A model generated the notes under the pieces. It worked only from the letters and a program-made list of their open reading frames with translations, did no database searches and was not told the origin of the DNA. From positions 682,001 through 746,000 of the forward strand of contig NZ_CP058306.1 of assembly GCF_013389595.1 (NCBI RefSeq): a stretch of 64,000 nucleotides of DNA, read 5' to 3'. A program made the translations under genes and the position numbers. This document shows positions 27,946 to 37,583 of this stretch, in pieces. Numbering within the stretch: the stretch's first letter is position 1; each line of letters opens with the position of its first letter. Source of the stretch: Flavobacterium sp. I3-2 (GTDB lineage Bacteria > Bacteroidota > Bacteroidia > Flavobacteriales > Flavobacteriaceae).

Positions 27946-28027
27946 TCTTTAAAACCAAAGAAGACAACCAAAAAAAACACGACTGAATTTAAAAGGCATT
28001 ATACTCAAATTGTATAATGCCTTTTTT
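27946..28027 (+). ncRNA. Candidate orphan small RNA downstream of gabD
   Basis: About 80 nt bounded by a full -7 box (27933-27940) and a strong terminator (27991-28025). The predicted RNA starts with a small hairpin TCTTT-AAAACC-AAAGA (27946-27961), continues as an A-rich unpaired stretch with ACAACC and CACGACTG, and ends in a 14-bp terminator stem with a U tail. No start codon with a useful frame is visible. A palindrome at about -42 suggests activator control. No Rfam comparison was possible. The alternative is that the hairpin is only a two-way terminator between convergent genes and the promoter is fortuitous. Confidence 0.45.
27991..28025. terminator. Strong hairpin terminator between convergent transcription units
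   Basis: AAAAGGCATTATAC pairs perfectly with GTATAATGCCTTTT around a 7-base loop. T runs follow on the plus strand, and A runs before it give T runs on the minus strand. It can serve gabD or the small RNA on one side and the OmpA-family gene on the other. Confidence 0.88.
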
Positions 28028-28054
28028 ATTTAATATGATTATTTAATTTACTTA

Positions 28055-29977
28055 TTATAAATCTGTAATTATAAATTCACTTCTACGATTTTTCTGATGC
28101 TGTTCTTCAGAACACGTAACTCCATTTTCACATTCGTTTACTAACATCGATTCGCCATAACCTTTTCCGGTTAATCGAGATGGATCAACTCCTTGTTCAA
28201 CCAACCATTTGATTGTTCCACGAGCTCGTTGCTCCGATAGTTTCTGGTTATAAGCATCAGATCCTCTACTATCTGTATGTGAACGAACATCAATTTTCAT
28301 TTTCGGATATTCAGACAAAACTTCATAAACTTTAGCTAATTCAACAGCTGCATCTTTTCTTATATTTGATTTATCATAATCAAAATAAATTACATTTTCA
28401 ATTTCAAAAACTTTTGCAAGATCATCACCTTTTTTAACTTCGACAATTCGCTTATCCATTTTGATTACAACTGGAGTATTTCCTGCAATTTCAGGCAAAA
28501 CCATTCGTTTTTCTTCTGTAATATAATCAGGATGCTCTGCTTTTATATAAACGATATCTCCTGGCGCTCCCGCAATCTTTGGTAATTGAAATGTTCCGTT
28601 TGCAACAGAAAGTACATCATAAATAGAATCAAAATTTGCATTTAACACGGAAACTTTCACTTGATTTATTGGAGCTTCAGTTAATCGATCGATAGCTTTT
28701 CCTGAAAATGAATGCAAATATGGAATCGGTTTTGGAGGACGTACAATATCATTAATCGAATAGATATCATCATAACCTAAACCTTGAGGTCTGTTTGATG
28801 CAAAATATCCAGTTTTATTATCATTCTTTAAATAAATTGCAAAATCATCAAATGGACCATTAATAGGTTCCCCTAGATTGACAACCTCAGCATTTTCATC
28901 ATTAAAATCGATTTTAAAAATATCTAATCCACCCAAACCAAGTTGTCCGTTACTCGAAAAATACAATACATTGTCAGAGCTTATAAATGGAAAAGTTTCT
29001 TTTCCTTCTGTGTTGACTTTTTTTCCTAAATTTTCAGGTAAACCATATTGATTATTTTCATATATTTTAACTCTAAAAATATCACTATCTCCAAAAGTAC
29101 CGTTCATATCAGAAGAAAAAAACAACATTTTTTCATCAGTACTTAAAACAGGATGTGCACAACTATAATCTGCATGGTTAAAAGGAAGTTCAGAAATATT
29201 TTCCCATTTTCCATTGATATAATCAGCTCTATAAATTTTCAAATGTGATGTAAAACCATGTTCTTTTTTATTTTTCTTCAAATTATTTTGTGTAAAATAA
29301 ACGGTGTTTCCATCTTTAGTGAAAGCTGGTGTTGAAATATTGTATTTTGAATCTAATTCATCAAAATTTTCAATTTGATTTTCATTCAATATAAACAAAG
29401 AAGAAAATGGAAGACCATCCCAAGAATTCTTTTTACTGGATTTAGAACTAGCCGGACGATTTGAACTTAAAATCAGTTTATCATTCCAAAAAGTCACTGC
29501 GTAATCTGAATATTTTGAGTTTAAATTTACTTTTCCAATCGAATATTTGTCTTTTTGCTTCTCAATATCTTTAAGATAATTCGGATTATTTTTGAATTTA
29601 ATTGCTCGAGAATCATTCTGACTTAATTGATTAAATTTTTCTAGAAATTGATTTGCTTTATCAATTTCACCAATCGATTTTAAGGCATTAGAATATCTAA
29701 AATAAATTTCGGGCTCTACCTCGGTTGTCATCTGAAAAAGTTTACCAAACCATTTTGCAGCTTCTGGATAATTTGCCGAAAAATAATAAGCATTTCCAAG
29801 TTTTCTAAGTATATTTTCTGATTCATAACCTTTATCAGCAAGTTTAGTATAAATTGAAATAGCATCAATGTATGCATAATCTTGATAATTACGATTTGCC
29901 TTTAATTCTTGAACATGTTGTGCATTAGATATAAACACACAAAAAACACAAGCTAAAATTGTTATTTTTTTTATCAT
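28055..29977 (-). CDS. OmpA-family peptidoglycan-binding protein with TPR and PD40 repeats
   Basis: 640 residues with signal peptide (cut near ISNAQ). In order: TPR-like helices (about 25-130, NAYYFSANYPEAAKWF), WD40/PD40-type beta-propeller repeats (about 150-410, e.g. LFFSSDMNGTFGDSDIFRV, YFSSNGQLGLGGLDIFKI), a carboxypeptidase-regulatory-like beta domain (about 425-510), and a C-terminal OmpA domain (about 525-640) with the peptidoglycan-binding signature RSHTDSRGSDAYNQKLSEQRA-RG. It is expected to be periplasmic, anchoring an outer-membrane assembly to the wall. It is the last gene of the operon, 2 bp after the PorP/SprF gene, the classic pairing for T9SS type B cargo export and gliding-type surface proteins. 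Confidence 0.9.
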   Translation of the reverse strand: MIKKITILACVFCVFISNAQHVQELKANRNYQDYAYIDAISIYTKLADKGYESENILRKLGNAYYFSANYPEAAKWFGKLFQMTTEVEPEIYFRYSNALKSIGEIDKANQFLEKFNQLSQNDSRAIKFKNNPNYLKDIEKQKDKYSIGKVNLNSKYSDYAVTFWNDKLILSSNRPASSKSSKKNSWDGLPFSSLFILNENQIENFDELDSKYNISTPAFTKDGNTVYFTQNNLKKNKKEHGFTSHLKIYRADYINGKWENISELPFNHADYSCAHPVLSTDEKMLFFSSDMNGTFGDSDIFRVKIYENNQYGLPENLGKKVNTEGKETFPFISSDNVLYFSSNGQLGLGGLDIFKIDFNDENAEVVNLGEPINGPFDDFAIYLKNDNKTGYFASNRPQGLGYDDIYSINDIVRPPKPIPYLHSFSGKAIDRLTEAPINQVKVSVLNANFDSIYDVLSVANGTFQLPKIAGAPGDIVYIKAEHPDYITEEKRMVLPEIAGNTPVVIKMDKRIVEVKKGDDLAKVFEIENVIYFDYDKSNIRKDAAVELAKVYEVLSEYPKMKIDVRSHTDSRGSDAYNQKLSEQRARGTIKWLVEQGVDPSRLTGKGYGESMLVNECENGVTCSEEQHQKNRRSEFIITDL

Positions 29978-29979
29978 AT

Positions 29980-30897
29980 TTAAAAGAATCTTGGTGTAGT
30001 AAAACGCTTGTACTTATTAAATAATTCAAAACGTAAAAAAACCTCATGAGAGCCACTGTTATAATGAGCTAACTTAGTAACATTTGAATCATACGAATAT
30101 CCAACAAAAAACTGTTCTGATATTTGGAAACCTACCAATGCACTTACTGACGAATCAAACTGATATGAAGCACCAACTGTAAAACGTTCACTAAATAAGA
30201 AATTTGCAGAAAGATCAACTTGTAATGGTGCTCCTTGAATTACTTTGGTTAGTAAAGTTGGTTTAAATTTGATTTCTCTTGAAAGATCAAAAACATGACC
30301 GAAAGTTCCATAAAAATGCATGGTACGTTTCATCGTAGCATACAATTGATCATTTCCTCGATCATATTCTAACATATATGGAACTGAAATTCCAAAATAA
30401 GTTTGCTCTGAATATAAATAAAGTCCAGCACCTACATTCGGATTAAATTGATTTTTTAGATTATCTGTTCCTTCTGTTTCATCATAAATAGTTAATTTAT
30501 TGTAATCTACATTTAGAAAACTTCCGGAAACTTTTACACCAAAAGCTAATTTATAATCGCTATCAAAATCAATGGTATAACTTAAATCAACTGCAACTGT
30601 ATTGTCATTCATTGCTCCCAACTTATCACTAATTATAGAAACACCATAACCTAATTTTGAATAAGTAAACGGTGAATGCACGGTTAATGAAGCTGTTTGT
30701 GGAGCTCCTTCCATTCCGACCCATTGCGAACGAAATTGACCATAAATAGTTAAATCTTCTCGAGAACCTGAATATGCAGGATTTATTATCGAAGAATTGT
30801 ACATATATTGACTAAAATTAGCTTCTTGTTGAGCGAAGACAGAAACAGTAGAAATATTCAATATGAACAATACAATTAATTTAAAATCTCTTTTCAT
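29980..30897 (-). CDS. PorP/SprF family type IX secretion outer-membrane protein
   Basis: 305 residues, signal peptide ending FAQQ, then a beta-barrel pattern. The family signature is plain: FSQYMYNSSIINPAYSGSR, followed by GQFRSQWVGMEGAPQTASL, and a C-terminal aromatic residue (RFF) typical of outer-membrane barrels. In Flavobacterium, SprF-like proteins are needed for secretion or attachment of one particular type B CTD protein encoded next door. Here the 418-aa type B protein lies 2 bp upstream and the OmpA/PD40 protein 2 bp downstream, so it is probably the dedicated partner for that cargo. Confidence 0.92.
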   Translation of the reverse strand: MKRDFKLIVLFILNISTVSVFAQQEANFSQYMYNSSIINPAYSGSREDLTIYGQFRSQWVGMEGAPQTASLTVHSPFTYSKLGYGVSIISDKLGAMNDNTVAVDLSYTIDFDSDYKLAFGVKVSGSFLNVDYNKLTIYDETEGTDNLKNQFNPNVGAGLYLYSEQTYFGISVPYMLEYDRGNDQLYATMKRTMHFYGTFGHVFDLSREIKFKPTLLTKVIQGAPLQVDLSANFLFSERFTVGASYQFDSSVSALVGFQISEQFFVGYSYDSNVTKLAHYNSGSHEVFLRFELFNKYKRFTTPRFF

Positions 30898-30899
30898 GT

Positions 30900-32156
30900 T
30901 TAATGATTTTCTAAATGAATATATCCTACTTTTTTAATCACTTGAGTGCCTCCAGATTTGTCATGCTTCGTATAATTAAGAATATAATAATATGTTCCTG
31001 TCGGAAGTTTTTCATTCTTATCTACGGTTACCTTAGCCTGAGAATATCCAGCAAAAACATTTCCGTTTATACCATATCCATTCGTTTTATAAACCCTAAC
31101 TCCATAACGATTGTATATTTCTAAACTATTTTCAGGGTATCGTTCGATATTTTTGATTATTAAATAATCGTTTTTACCGTTATCGTTCGTTGTTAAATAG
31201 TTATAAACAATTACATCAAACTCAGGAATTTCAGCATCTTTCAATTTACCTAAAGTAAACACACCAAACTTTGAAATAGCAACAGGAGATGTTACAGATT
31301 TCTCAGCAAAATCTACAATTCCACCTTCATTAATCCAAGAATTTGTTTCTTCATCCCAGCGAACAATAACAAGATTTTGAGCACCGTCTATTAAATCAGC
31401 TGGTGTTGTTTGTTCATTCCAAGTCAATGTTAATATTAGATTATTATTAGATTCTTCTCTATTAATTGTCCAATATTCTTTGTCGTCAATAATTTCAAGC
31501 TCATTAGCTCTATGGTGATGTGGATGAATGTTATTTGAATTTTTGAAAAAGTATTCTGTTTTTACAAGCGAATTAATATTTTTTGAAGAAGCTATTGATG
31601 CAGCTCGATAAAACTGTTGATCGCCTACTGGAAAAGTAAAAGATGCGCTACCACTTTTTTCGACCATTCCTTCGGCATAACTTTTATCAGATGTGTTTAT
31701 GTGTTTTGCAGTTTCTGTAAACAACATAGCTCCTTCTTGATTACGATTTATTTTAACAATTCCATTTAAAAAATTTGCAGTTCCATCGATTAAAAAATCG
31801 TTATTTAATTGAAATGCATAAGCTGTTGATTGATTATTAAATAACAAATCATAATGTTTTGAAGGTTGTGTTCCTGAAATTATTTGGAGATCGTTTCCTT
31901 GAAACACCGTATATCCTGATGTAGCATTTGTAGTATGCGTGAACATACCGTTATTTTTATAATTCTTATAAAACTGAAATTCGCCATCATTAAACACAAT
32001 TCCAGTTGTTGAGTTCTCAAAATTAGAATGTGAGGACATTAATGTATTTGGTAAAATATACATTATTCCGTTATTAACCGCGACGTTGTTTTGTGCAAAT
32101 CCAAAAACAGAAGCTAATAAGATTATACTACCTAAAAGATAATTCATTTTTTTCAT
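30900..32156 (-). CDS. Secreted protein with type B T9SS sorting (gliding-motility-associated) C-terminal domain
   Basis: 418 residues. Signal peptide ends at FGFAQ. The middle is beta-rich with NGIVKINRNQEG and FTFPVGDQQFYRAA motifs seen in flavobacterial surface proteins. The last 100 residues (FDVIVYNYLTTNDNGKND ... NRYGVRVYKT ... LPTGTYYYILNY ... GYIHLENH) form the CHU_C/type B sorting domain. Export is through T9SS, and type B substrates usually need a PorP/SprF-like partner, which is the next gene. The short spacing in the operon supports co-expression. It is probably a surface filament or attachment component; the precise role is unknown. Confidence 0.88.
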   Translation of the reverse strand: MKKMNYLLGSIILLASVFGFAQNNVAVNNGIMYILPNTLMSSHSNFENSTTGIVFNDGEFQFYKNYKNNGMFTHTTNATSGYTVFQGNDLQIISGTQPSKHYDLLFNNQSTAYAFQLNNDFLIDGTANFLNGIVKINRNQEGAMLFTETAKHINTSDKSYAEGMVEKSGSASFTFPVGDQQFYRAASIASSKNINSLVKTEYFFKNSNNIHPHHHRANELEIIDDKEYWTINREESNNNLILTLTWNEQTTPADLIDGAQNLVIVRWDEETNSWINEGGIVDFAEKSVTSPVAISKFGVFTLGKLKDAEIPEFDVIVYNYLTTNDNGKNDYLIIKNIERYPENSLEIYNRYGVRVYKTNGYGINGNVFAGYSQAKVTVDKNEKLPTGTYYYILNYTKHDKSGGTQVIKKVGYIHLENH

Positions 32157-32171
32157 ACTTTGCTTTTTAGA

Positions 32172-35100
32172 TTAATTACTCTTCAATCTTGTACGAATCA
32201 TTGGATTGGATATTGTACTGCAATTTTTTATTTTTATTTTAAAATATTGAGTATCTCCGTATATACACCCTTGACGTTTTGTAACAACCTTTAAATATAA
32301 ATTATTAACAGAGCTATATTCTGCATATAATTTATTTAATTGGTATTGATGATATTCATCATCATAACGAGGGTCATTAGCACCGATTTCTGGAAGAGTT
32401 GAATTTTGAATATCATTCCAACCAAGAATATCGAATTCCCCAGTAATAGGATCAGCAACTGCACCTAATGTAGCATAAACAAATGACAAATTATATCCAG
32501 AACATGGATCCAATTTTTCAACTCTAAAAGGAGCAGATGTACAGAATATAACGTTTTCATTGAATTCGAAATTTGGAATTACCGAAACGTCGTAAATATA
32601 TGTTTTTGTTCCTAATAGATTTGCTGACACAACATTATCCATATGTAATTCAACACGATCAAAAGAAGCTCCAATACCTTCTAAAGTCAATACATATTTA
32701 TTTGAAGCTTGGTCTGCAATTAACTTTAATAAATCCAATTTTATTAATGAAAAGTCATCTTTTGTAACTTCATCTCCAATAGGTGTTGAACCTAAATAAC
32801 GTTGGACTGTAAAGTTTGATAATAGATTTAAATCTAAAACAGGTATACCTTCTGAACTCATTGTAATTCTAACCTTATCGCCTGGACGAGCAATATCTTT
32901 AAACTTAACTGTTAAAGTTTGTTTATTTAATGCTCCTACTGAAGAATTAAAAACGGCTGCTGTTTGATAATTAGGTGTCCCATTTAATGGATTATTTACA
33001 TTTGTAGTATCCTCAATTGCATCCGCTGCGTAGTAGGGATACAATACCGAACTTAAAGACGTAGCTACACCTAACCCAGTATCCTCAGTCCCATATAATA
33101 CATCACTAGCAGAAGTATTCAATAGTAAATGTGTATCTAAATTTGTCTCTAATTTACCATTTGCATCACGTACTCTAGATTCAGCCCCTTCAATTACAAT
33201 ATTTGAATTACATTTGTAACCAGCTATTGCAACACGTTCATCAATATAAGCTCCATAAATTTTTACGGTATTACCAACACCTAGTACAGATCCTAAATTG
33301 ATTCTGACTCCGGAATACCAAATATTTTCACCGTTATCTCCTTTGGGTACAAAAGTGTATTCAAAAACATTATCTCCAACCAAAACATTTGCCAAGTCAA
33401 ATTCACCAATAGATAAAAGAGAACCAACAGGTTGTCCAAATGTATTGATTGGCCTAATAGTAATACCGCCTAAAACTTCTAAAACACTATAATCTTGACC
33501 TAATTTTATTGTTAAAGGAGTCCCCGGAGCTATTTGTTTATTTGGACTAGAAGCATTTATATTATCACCCGTTTTAAAAAGTAAATCTTGAGAAATAGTT
33601 CCTAAACCTGCCAATGTAAGTTCATTAAATATGGATCCATGTGTAGACAAGTCATACATATACAGATCAGGAGTAATTTGCAAAGACTTATCTATAGTTG
33701 CCGCACTATTTGAAGACCCTGCTAATGGAATACCTAGTAATGTAACTTGACTAACTGTTTCATAATTAGCTCCTACTCTTTGAAATCTATATTCACACTC
33801 TTCTTGATCGTAAACATAAACTGTGATTCTTTTTACAATATCGCAAGTAACATTAGTATCATTAGCAGCATTTACAGATTTTGCATAATAATTATAACTT
33901 CCAATTGCAGAAAAACTAACTGTTTGATTTGTTACATCAATATTTGTTAATTCATCGTAAATACGAACTCCAGTGTTATCTGGTAAATCAGAACTATATA
34001 ACGACGAAGTAAATATAAATGAAGCGTCAGGAGTATTATCATTATTAGAATCCAACGGCAAACTTATAGCACTTTTCCCTGTTATAGTATATTGTTTATC
34101 TTGTTCAGCAACAAAACTTTCGTATTGATTTGAACAATAACCTGGTTCATTGATACCTTTTATATAATATGTCCCTAAAGGTTGCCATTTAACACTTTCA
34201 ACTGTAGGATAAGTTGCAGTACTTAATTGATCTATAATAACATTTTGATTTTGATCGACAATTAAATATCTACCCGGAATTATTTCATTAAAATTTGGAA
34301 TGATATGTCTGATATCAAACTTACGTTCGCGAATATTATTAGTAATAAACTCTCTAGAACATACTTTTTTAACCTCTGGTTTAATATCAACAAAAGCTAC
34401 ATCGTAAATTCTTAAATCACCAGTAACATCTAACACTTCTAAATTAACTGGCTGTTTTACACTGATTGAAACCTTATCAAAATTTAATCTATTTCCTGCA
34501 GCATCGGTTGGCGGCGTTGCTAGAAAACTAAATGGAACATTATTTCCTGCATTAATTAAACCTAATACATCAGCCCCTATTATAGATGAATCGACCATTT
34601 GAGAACTTATTTTTGTAGAACCATTATAAAAATTAACTTCAATACCTGAAGCTACAGAAACATCTAGCAAGCTAGCTGGCATCTGCATCTTAATTCGGAC
34701 TAACTTATTATTAGAAGGATCAGGTAATTGGAAAAATTGTTCCATACTCATCCCTAAACCTAAACTTAATAAAGATTGATTTCCAAAAGTTGAATATGTT
34801 TCAAGATTATTATCTATAGCACTTTGTGGATTTTGTATACCAGAAGTTCCTGCTGCAGTTAAAAGAGATTGTGAAACTTGACTATAGGTTAAAAACGAAA
34901 AACATTCTGGATTTGAACTATAATAATAAGAATCATAAATTTTGGTCCAACGTTCGGCAATACCTAATACACCACCTGCATCTGGATGAATTTCTATTTT
35001 ATTAAATGGAAAATCTAAATTAACCATAATGTAATTATTTCCCAATCCATCTCTTAAAAACTTCATCTTAAGTTGATCATTAACAGAGTAACCATGTGTT

Positions 35101-35564
35101 CCAGCAGAAAAAGATGTAGTGGAATTTGAAAAAGTAAATTTAGTATTTGGAATCCCCCCTGCAATTGCACTAACTACATTATTTAATAAATCTCCAACAT
35201 AGCCTCCCAATACACTATCTAAAATTTGACCTTCTTTTAAGTCAAACTTTATAAAATAATTTTTATTTGCAGGTACAACTATAGAAGAATGTTCAAGAGT
35301 TAATTTAGGAGCTGTTGAATAAAGTGCAAGATTAGAAGGAACTGTCAACTGGGTAAAAGTATCTTCACCTGGTATAATTATTTCATTTACAGTCTCAGAA
35401 ACATCATACGCTCTTAATCTTTGCGCAACAGTAAGGCCAACTCCAAAAGTATTATTTGTTGAAGAAGAAGTTGTAGGTCTTACTTTTTGCGCAAACACAT
35501 TTGCCCCTATCATCATAAAAGACAATATGAACAAATTTTTTAATATGTTTATTTTTTTCATCAT
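32172..35564 (-). CDS. Large secreted protein of the PorP/SprF operon, function unknown
   Basis: 1,130 residues starting MMKKINILKNLFILSFMMIGANVFAQ, a signal peptide. The rest is beta-rich, with three similar lectin/jelly-roll-like segments (for example VEVNFYNGSTKI... DVTGDLRIYDVAFVDI, KLGQDYSVLEVLGGITIRPI, TVQRYLGSTPIGDEV) and several isolated cysteines. There is no type A YPNP motif and no type B CTD at the C-terminus (ends TRLKSN), so it may be retained in the periplasm or outer membrane, or may ride with the 418-aa protein. It lies 15 bp upstream of that gene in the same operon. I do not recognise a catalytic motif. Confidence 0.8.
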   Translation of the reverse strand: MMKKINILKNLFILSFMMIGANVFAQKVRPTTSSSTNNTFGVGLTVAQRLRAYDVSETVNEIIIPGEDTFTQLTVPSNLALYSTAPKLTLEHSSIVVPANKNYFIKFDLKEGQILDSVLGGYVGDLLNNVVSAIAGGIPNTKFTFSNSTTSFSAGTHGYSVNDQLKMKFLRDGLGNNYIMVNLDFPFNKIEIHPDAGGVLGIAERWTKIYDSYYYSSNPECFSFLTYSQVSQSLLTAAGTSGIQNPQSAIDNNLETYSTFGNQSLLSLGLGMSMEQFFQLPDPSNNKLVRIKMQMPASLLDVSVASGIEVNFYNGSTKISSQMVDSSIIGADVLGLINAGNNVPFSFLATPPTDAAGNRLNFDKVSISVKQPVNLEVLDVTGDLRIYDVAFVDIKPEVKKVCSREFITNNIRERKFDIRHIIPNFNEIIPGRYLIVDQNQNVIIDQLSTATYPTVESVKWQPLGTYYIKGINEPGYCSNQYESFVAEQDKQYTITGKSAISLPLDSNNDNTPDASFIFTSSLYSSDLPDNTGVRIYDELTNIDVTNQTVSFSAIGSYNYYAKSVNAANDTNVTCDIVKRITVYVYDQEECEYRFQRVGANYETVSQVTLLGIPLAGSSNSAATIDKSLQITPDLYMYDLSTHGSIFNELTLAGLGTISQDLLFKTGDNINASSPNKQIAPGTPLTIKLGQDYSVLEVLGGITIRPINTFGQPVGSLLSIGEFDLANVLVGDNVFEYTFVPKGDNGENIWYSGVRINLGSVLGVGNTVKIYGAYIDERVAIAGYKCNSNIVIEGAESRVRDANGKLETNLDTHLLLNTSASDVLYGTEDTGLGVATSLSSVLYPYYAADAIEDTTNVNNPLNGTPNYQTAAVFNSSVGALNKQTLTVKFKDIARPGDKVRITMSSEGIPVLDLNLLSNFTVQRYLGSTPIGDEVTKDDFSLIKLDLLKLIADQASNKYVLTLEGIGASFDRVELHMDNVVSANLLGTKTYIYDVSVIPNFEFNENVIFCTSAPFRVEKLDPCSGYNLSFVYATLGAVADPITGEFDILGWNDIQNSTLPEIGANDPRYDDEYHQYQLNKLYAEYSSVNNLYLKVVTKRQGCIYGDTQYFKIKIKNCSTISNPMIRTRLKSN

Positions 35565-35588
35565 TTTCTAAGTTTAAAAGTTAAACAA

Positions 35589-36284
35589 CTATTTCACTAC
35601 GAAAACAATGTTCACGAAAGAATAATCAGTCCCAGAACCTATAACTGTATATGTCAAGATTCCATTTGCATCTATAGTTAAACTACTCAATGCAGTTGCA
35701 TCGTAATCTGTTATATAGTACCACAAATCTGCTGGTTGTAAAACAAAAGGAATTTCGTTTGGCGCAGTAGTTTCAGGTGATCCTCCAGTACTTTTCACAA
35801 ACTTCAGGCTGTTATTTGCCCCAACATCACCCCCCGTTGAAGAGTTTAAAATAAATTCCTTACCAGTAAATTGAGCCTTATATTCTGCATATAAATTTCT
35901 TTTAAAAGTACCATTTACACTTGTATTAATAATGATTGACGGCATGTAAAAGAACTTAGGCATCGAAGAAAAATCCGACCCTAATGCTATCCATTTACCA
36001 GTTCCATCATTTTCATTTTGATTATTGAAATTTGCCTTCCAATAATAAAAACCATGTGTTAAAGCGGCTCCATTATTAAAAACTAATAAAGCATTTGCAT
36101 TATTAATACTAGATTGCAATTTTTGTGTATCAGAAGTAAGTTCAATACGCGGTATCAAAATTCCTTTATCTGGCGCAAGTATTTCAATAGCAGCAGATTT
36201 ATCTGGCGTAGGTGTCCCGTAACCTACTTGAGCATGTGCGAAAATTGAAATAAGAAATAAAAATGCTAAGTATATTTTTTTCAT
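35589..36284 (-). CDS. Small VGIGT-type secreted protein
   Basis: 231 residues with signal peptide ending IFAHAQ, followed by the VGYGTPTPDKSAAIEI...KGILIPRI motif that opens many secreted Bacteroidota proteins (usual form VGIGTxxPxxxAxLEv..KGvLiPR). Residues about 80-100 hold HGFYYWKANFNNQN and GKWIAL, also found in the neighbouring broken gene, so the two are paralogous at their N-termini. The C-terminal half (about 110-231) is beta-rich, ending in DYSFVNIVFVVK. It is the member of the operon 24 bp upstream of the 1130-aa gene. Function unknown; a surface stalk or adhesin subunit is possible. Confidence 0.8.
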   Translation of the reverse strand: MKKIYLAFLFLISIFAHAQVGYGTPTPDKSAAIEILAPDKGILIPRIELTSDTQKLQSSINNANALLVFNNGAALTHGFYYWKANFNNQNENDGTGKWIALGSDFSSMPKFFYMPSIIINTSVNGTFKRNLYAEYKAQFTGKEFILNSSTGGDVGANNSLKFVKSTGGSPETTAPNEIPFVLQPADLWYYITDYDATALSSLTIDANGILTYTVIGSGTDYSFVNIVFVVK

Positions 36285-36377
36285 AATTTGGGCGTGTATG
36301 TAATTTTGAAGTATTTAAAAAATATCGTTTAACACCAAATCAAAATCTGACTTGGTGTTGTCGATATTTTTTGTAAT

Positions 36378-37466
36378 CTAAGGAGTCACAAACGAAGGTG
36401 CAACTGTTGAAGCAAATTCAACTATTACGTCTGCGGTAATATTTGTATCTCCTAACACATAATACATTTTTCCAGAACCAATTTTAAAACCTAGAGCAGT
36501 CCCAGATAGAGTCATATCAGTAACCGAAGCAACAATACCTGTGTCATATCTTACATCAATAGATAAAATTTTATTACCAGAAACTCCTAATGTAACTCCC
36601 GAAGTATTTGCTTCTTTAGCGGTTACTGTTGTTGTATATGCACCTCGATAAATATAATTCAAAGTTGTCCCAATCATTATAGTATCTCCAGTAAACGAAG
36701 TCGTTGACAAATCATCGCCTAATTTTAATTTTGTACTATTAATTTGTTGATTAGTAAATTGATTGATACCTTGATAAACAATATCATTCATTGGAATAGC
36801 TATTTTAACACCTGTTGCATTAATATAATACAATGTATTTGCAGGTATTACAATTCCACCTGGATTCTGAGCCAAAGGTATTTCAGCAGTTGTAAAACCT
36901 GTATTTCCCATATGTAATTCAAAAACTCCAGATGCGGCTGCCGTAGTTACAGTAGAAGCATCTCCAGTAAAAGCTTCAGAGAAATAAAATGTTCTACCAT
37001 CTAAAGTTTTTACAACAGTTTTTGTTTCGTTATCTTTTACAATTTTAGAAAAAGCAGCATTATCTACATCAACCCACGCTGGTGGTGTTGCAGAGGCATC
37101 CCATTTTTGTAGTTTTGCTATATATGGATCAGCTGGAGTACCAGCACCAGTCAAAACGATTTTGGTATCTCCATTAACTGGCGTGTTTGCTAACATTTGA
37201 ATATATTCTTCTACAGTATAAAATCCACCTGTTGTATTTGCTATATTAGTAATCGAAGTCGAAAGCTCTAAAAAGCTATTAGAAACGCCTTTTACAAAAT
37301 CAATGATATAAACACCTGTTGGAGGCGATGCAGCCCAACCATCAACTACAGATTGAGTTACCGCTGGATTTGTAGAAACCCCTAAATAAGTTTCAGAAAC
37401 ATAGTATTGATACTTTTTATTTGTTGAAGTTTGTAATGAAGTTTTAGATTCGTTTGCATTAATCAA
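36378..37466 (-). CDS. Distal fragment of the interrupted VGIGT-type gene
   Basis: About 362 residues counted from an internal TTG that is unlikely to be a true start: there is no signal peptide and the frame is open further upstream to the TGA. Beta-rich with repeated SETYLGV/SEAFTGD-type openings and VYQGINQFTNQQI. Probably untranslated unless the TGA is read through. Confidence 0.35.
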   Translation of the reverse strand: MINANESKTSLQTSTNKKYQYYVSETYLGVSTNPAVTQSVVDGWAASPPTGVYIIDFVKGVSNSFLELSTSITNIANTTGGFYTVEEYIQMLANTPVNGDTKIVLTGAGTPADPYIAKLQKWDASATPPAWVDVDNAAFSKIVKDNETKTVVKTLDGRTFYFSEAFTGDASTVTTAAASGVFELHMGNTGFTTAEIPLAQNPGGIVIPANTLYYINATGVKIAIPMNDIVYQGINQFTNQQINSTKLKLGDDLSTTSFTGDTIMIGTTLNYIYRGAYTTTVTAKEANTSGVTLGVSGNKILSIDVRYDTGIVASVTDMTLSGTALGFKIGSGKMYYVLGDTNITADVIVEFASTVAPSFVTP

Positions 37467-37583
37467 ATTAGAAATTACTGAAGTAATATCTTCTTTTACA
37501 TAAGCAGTTCCATTCCATTTTAAATATTCAATTTTAGCAGGACTATTAAATGTTGTTTCAACCGCTGGAGTGCTTGGATCATC

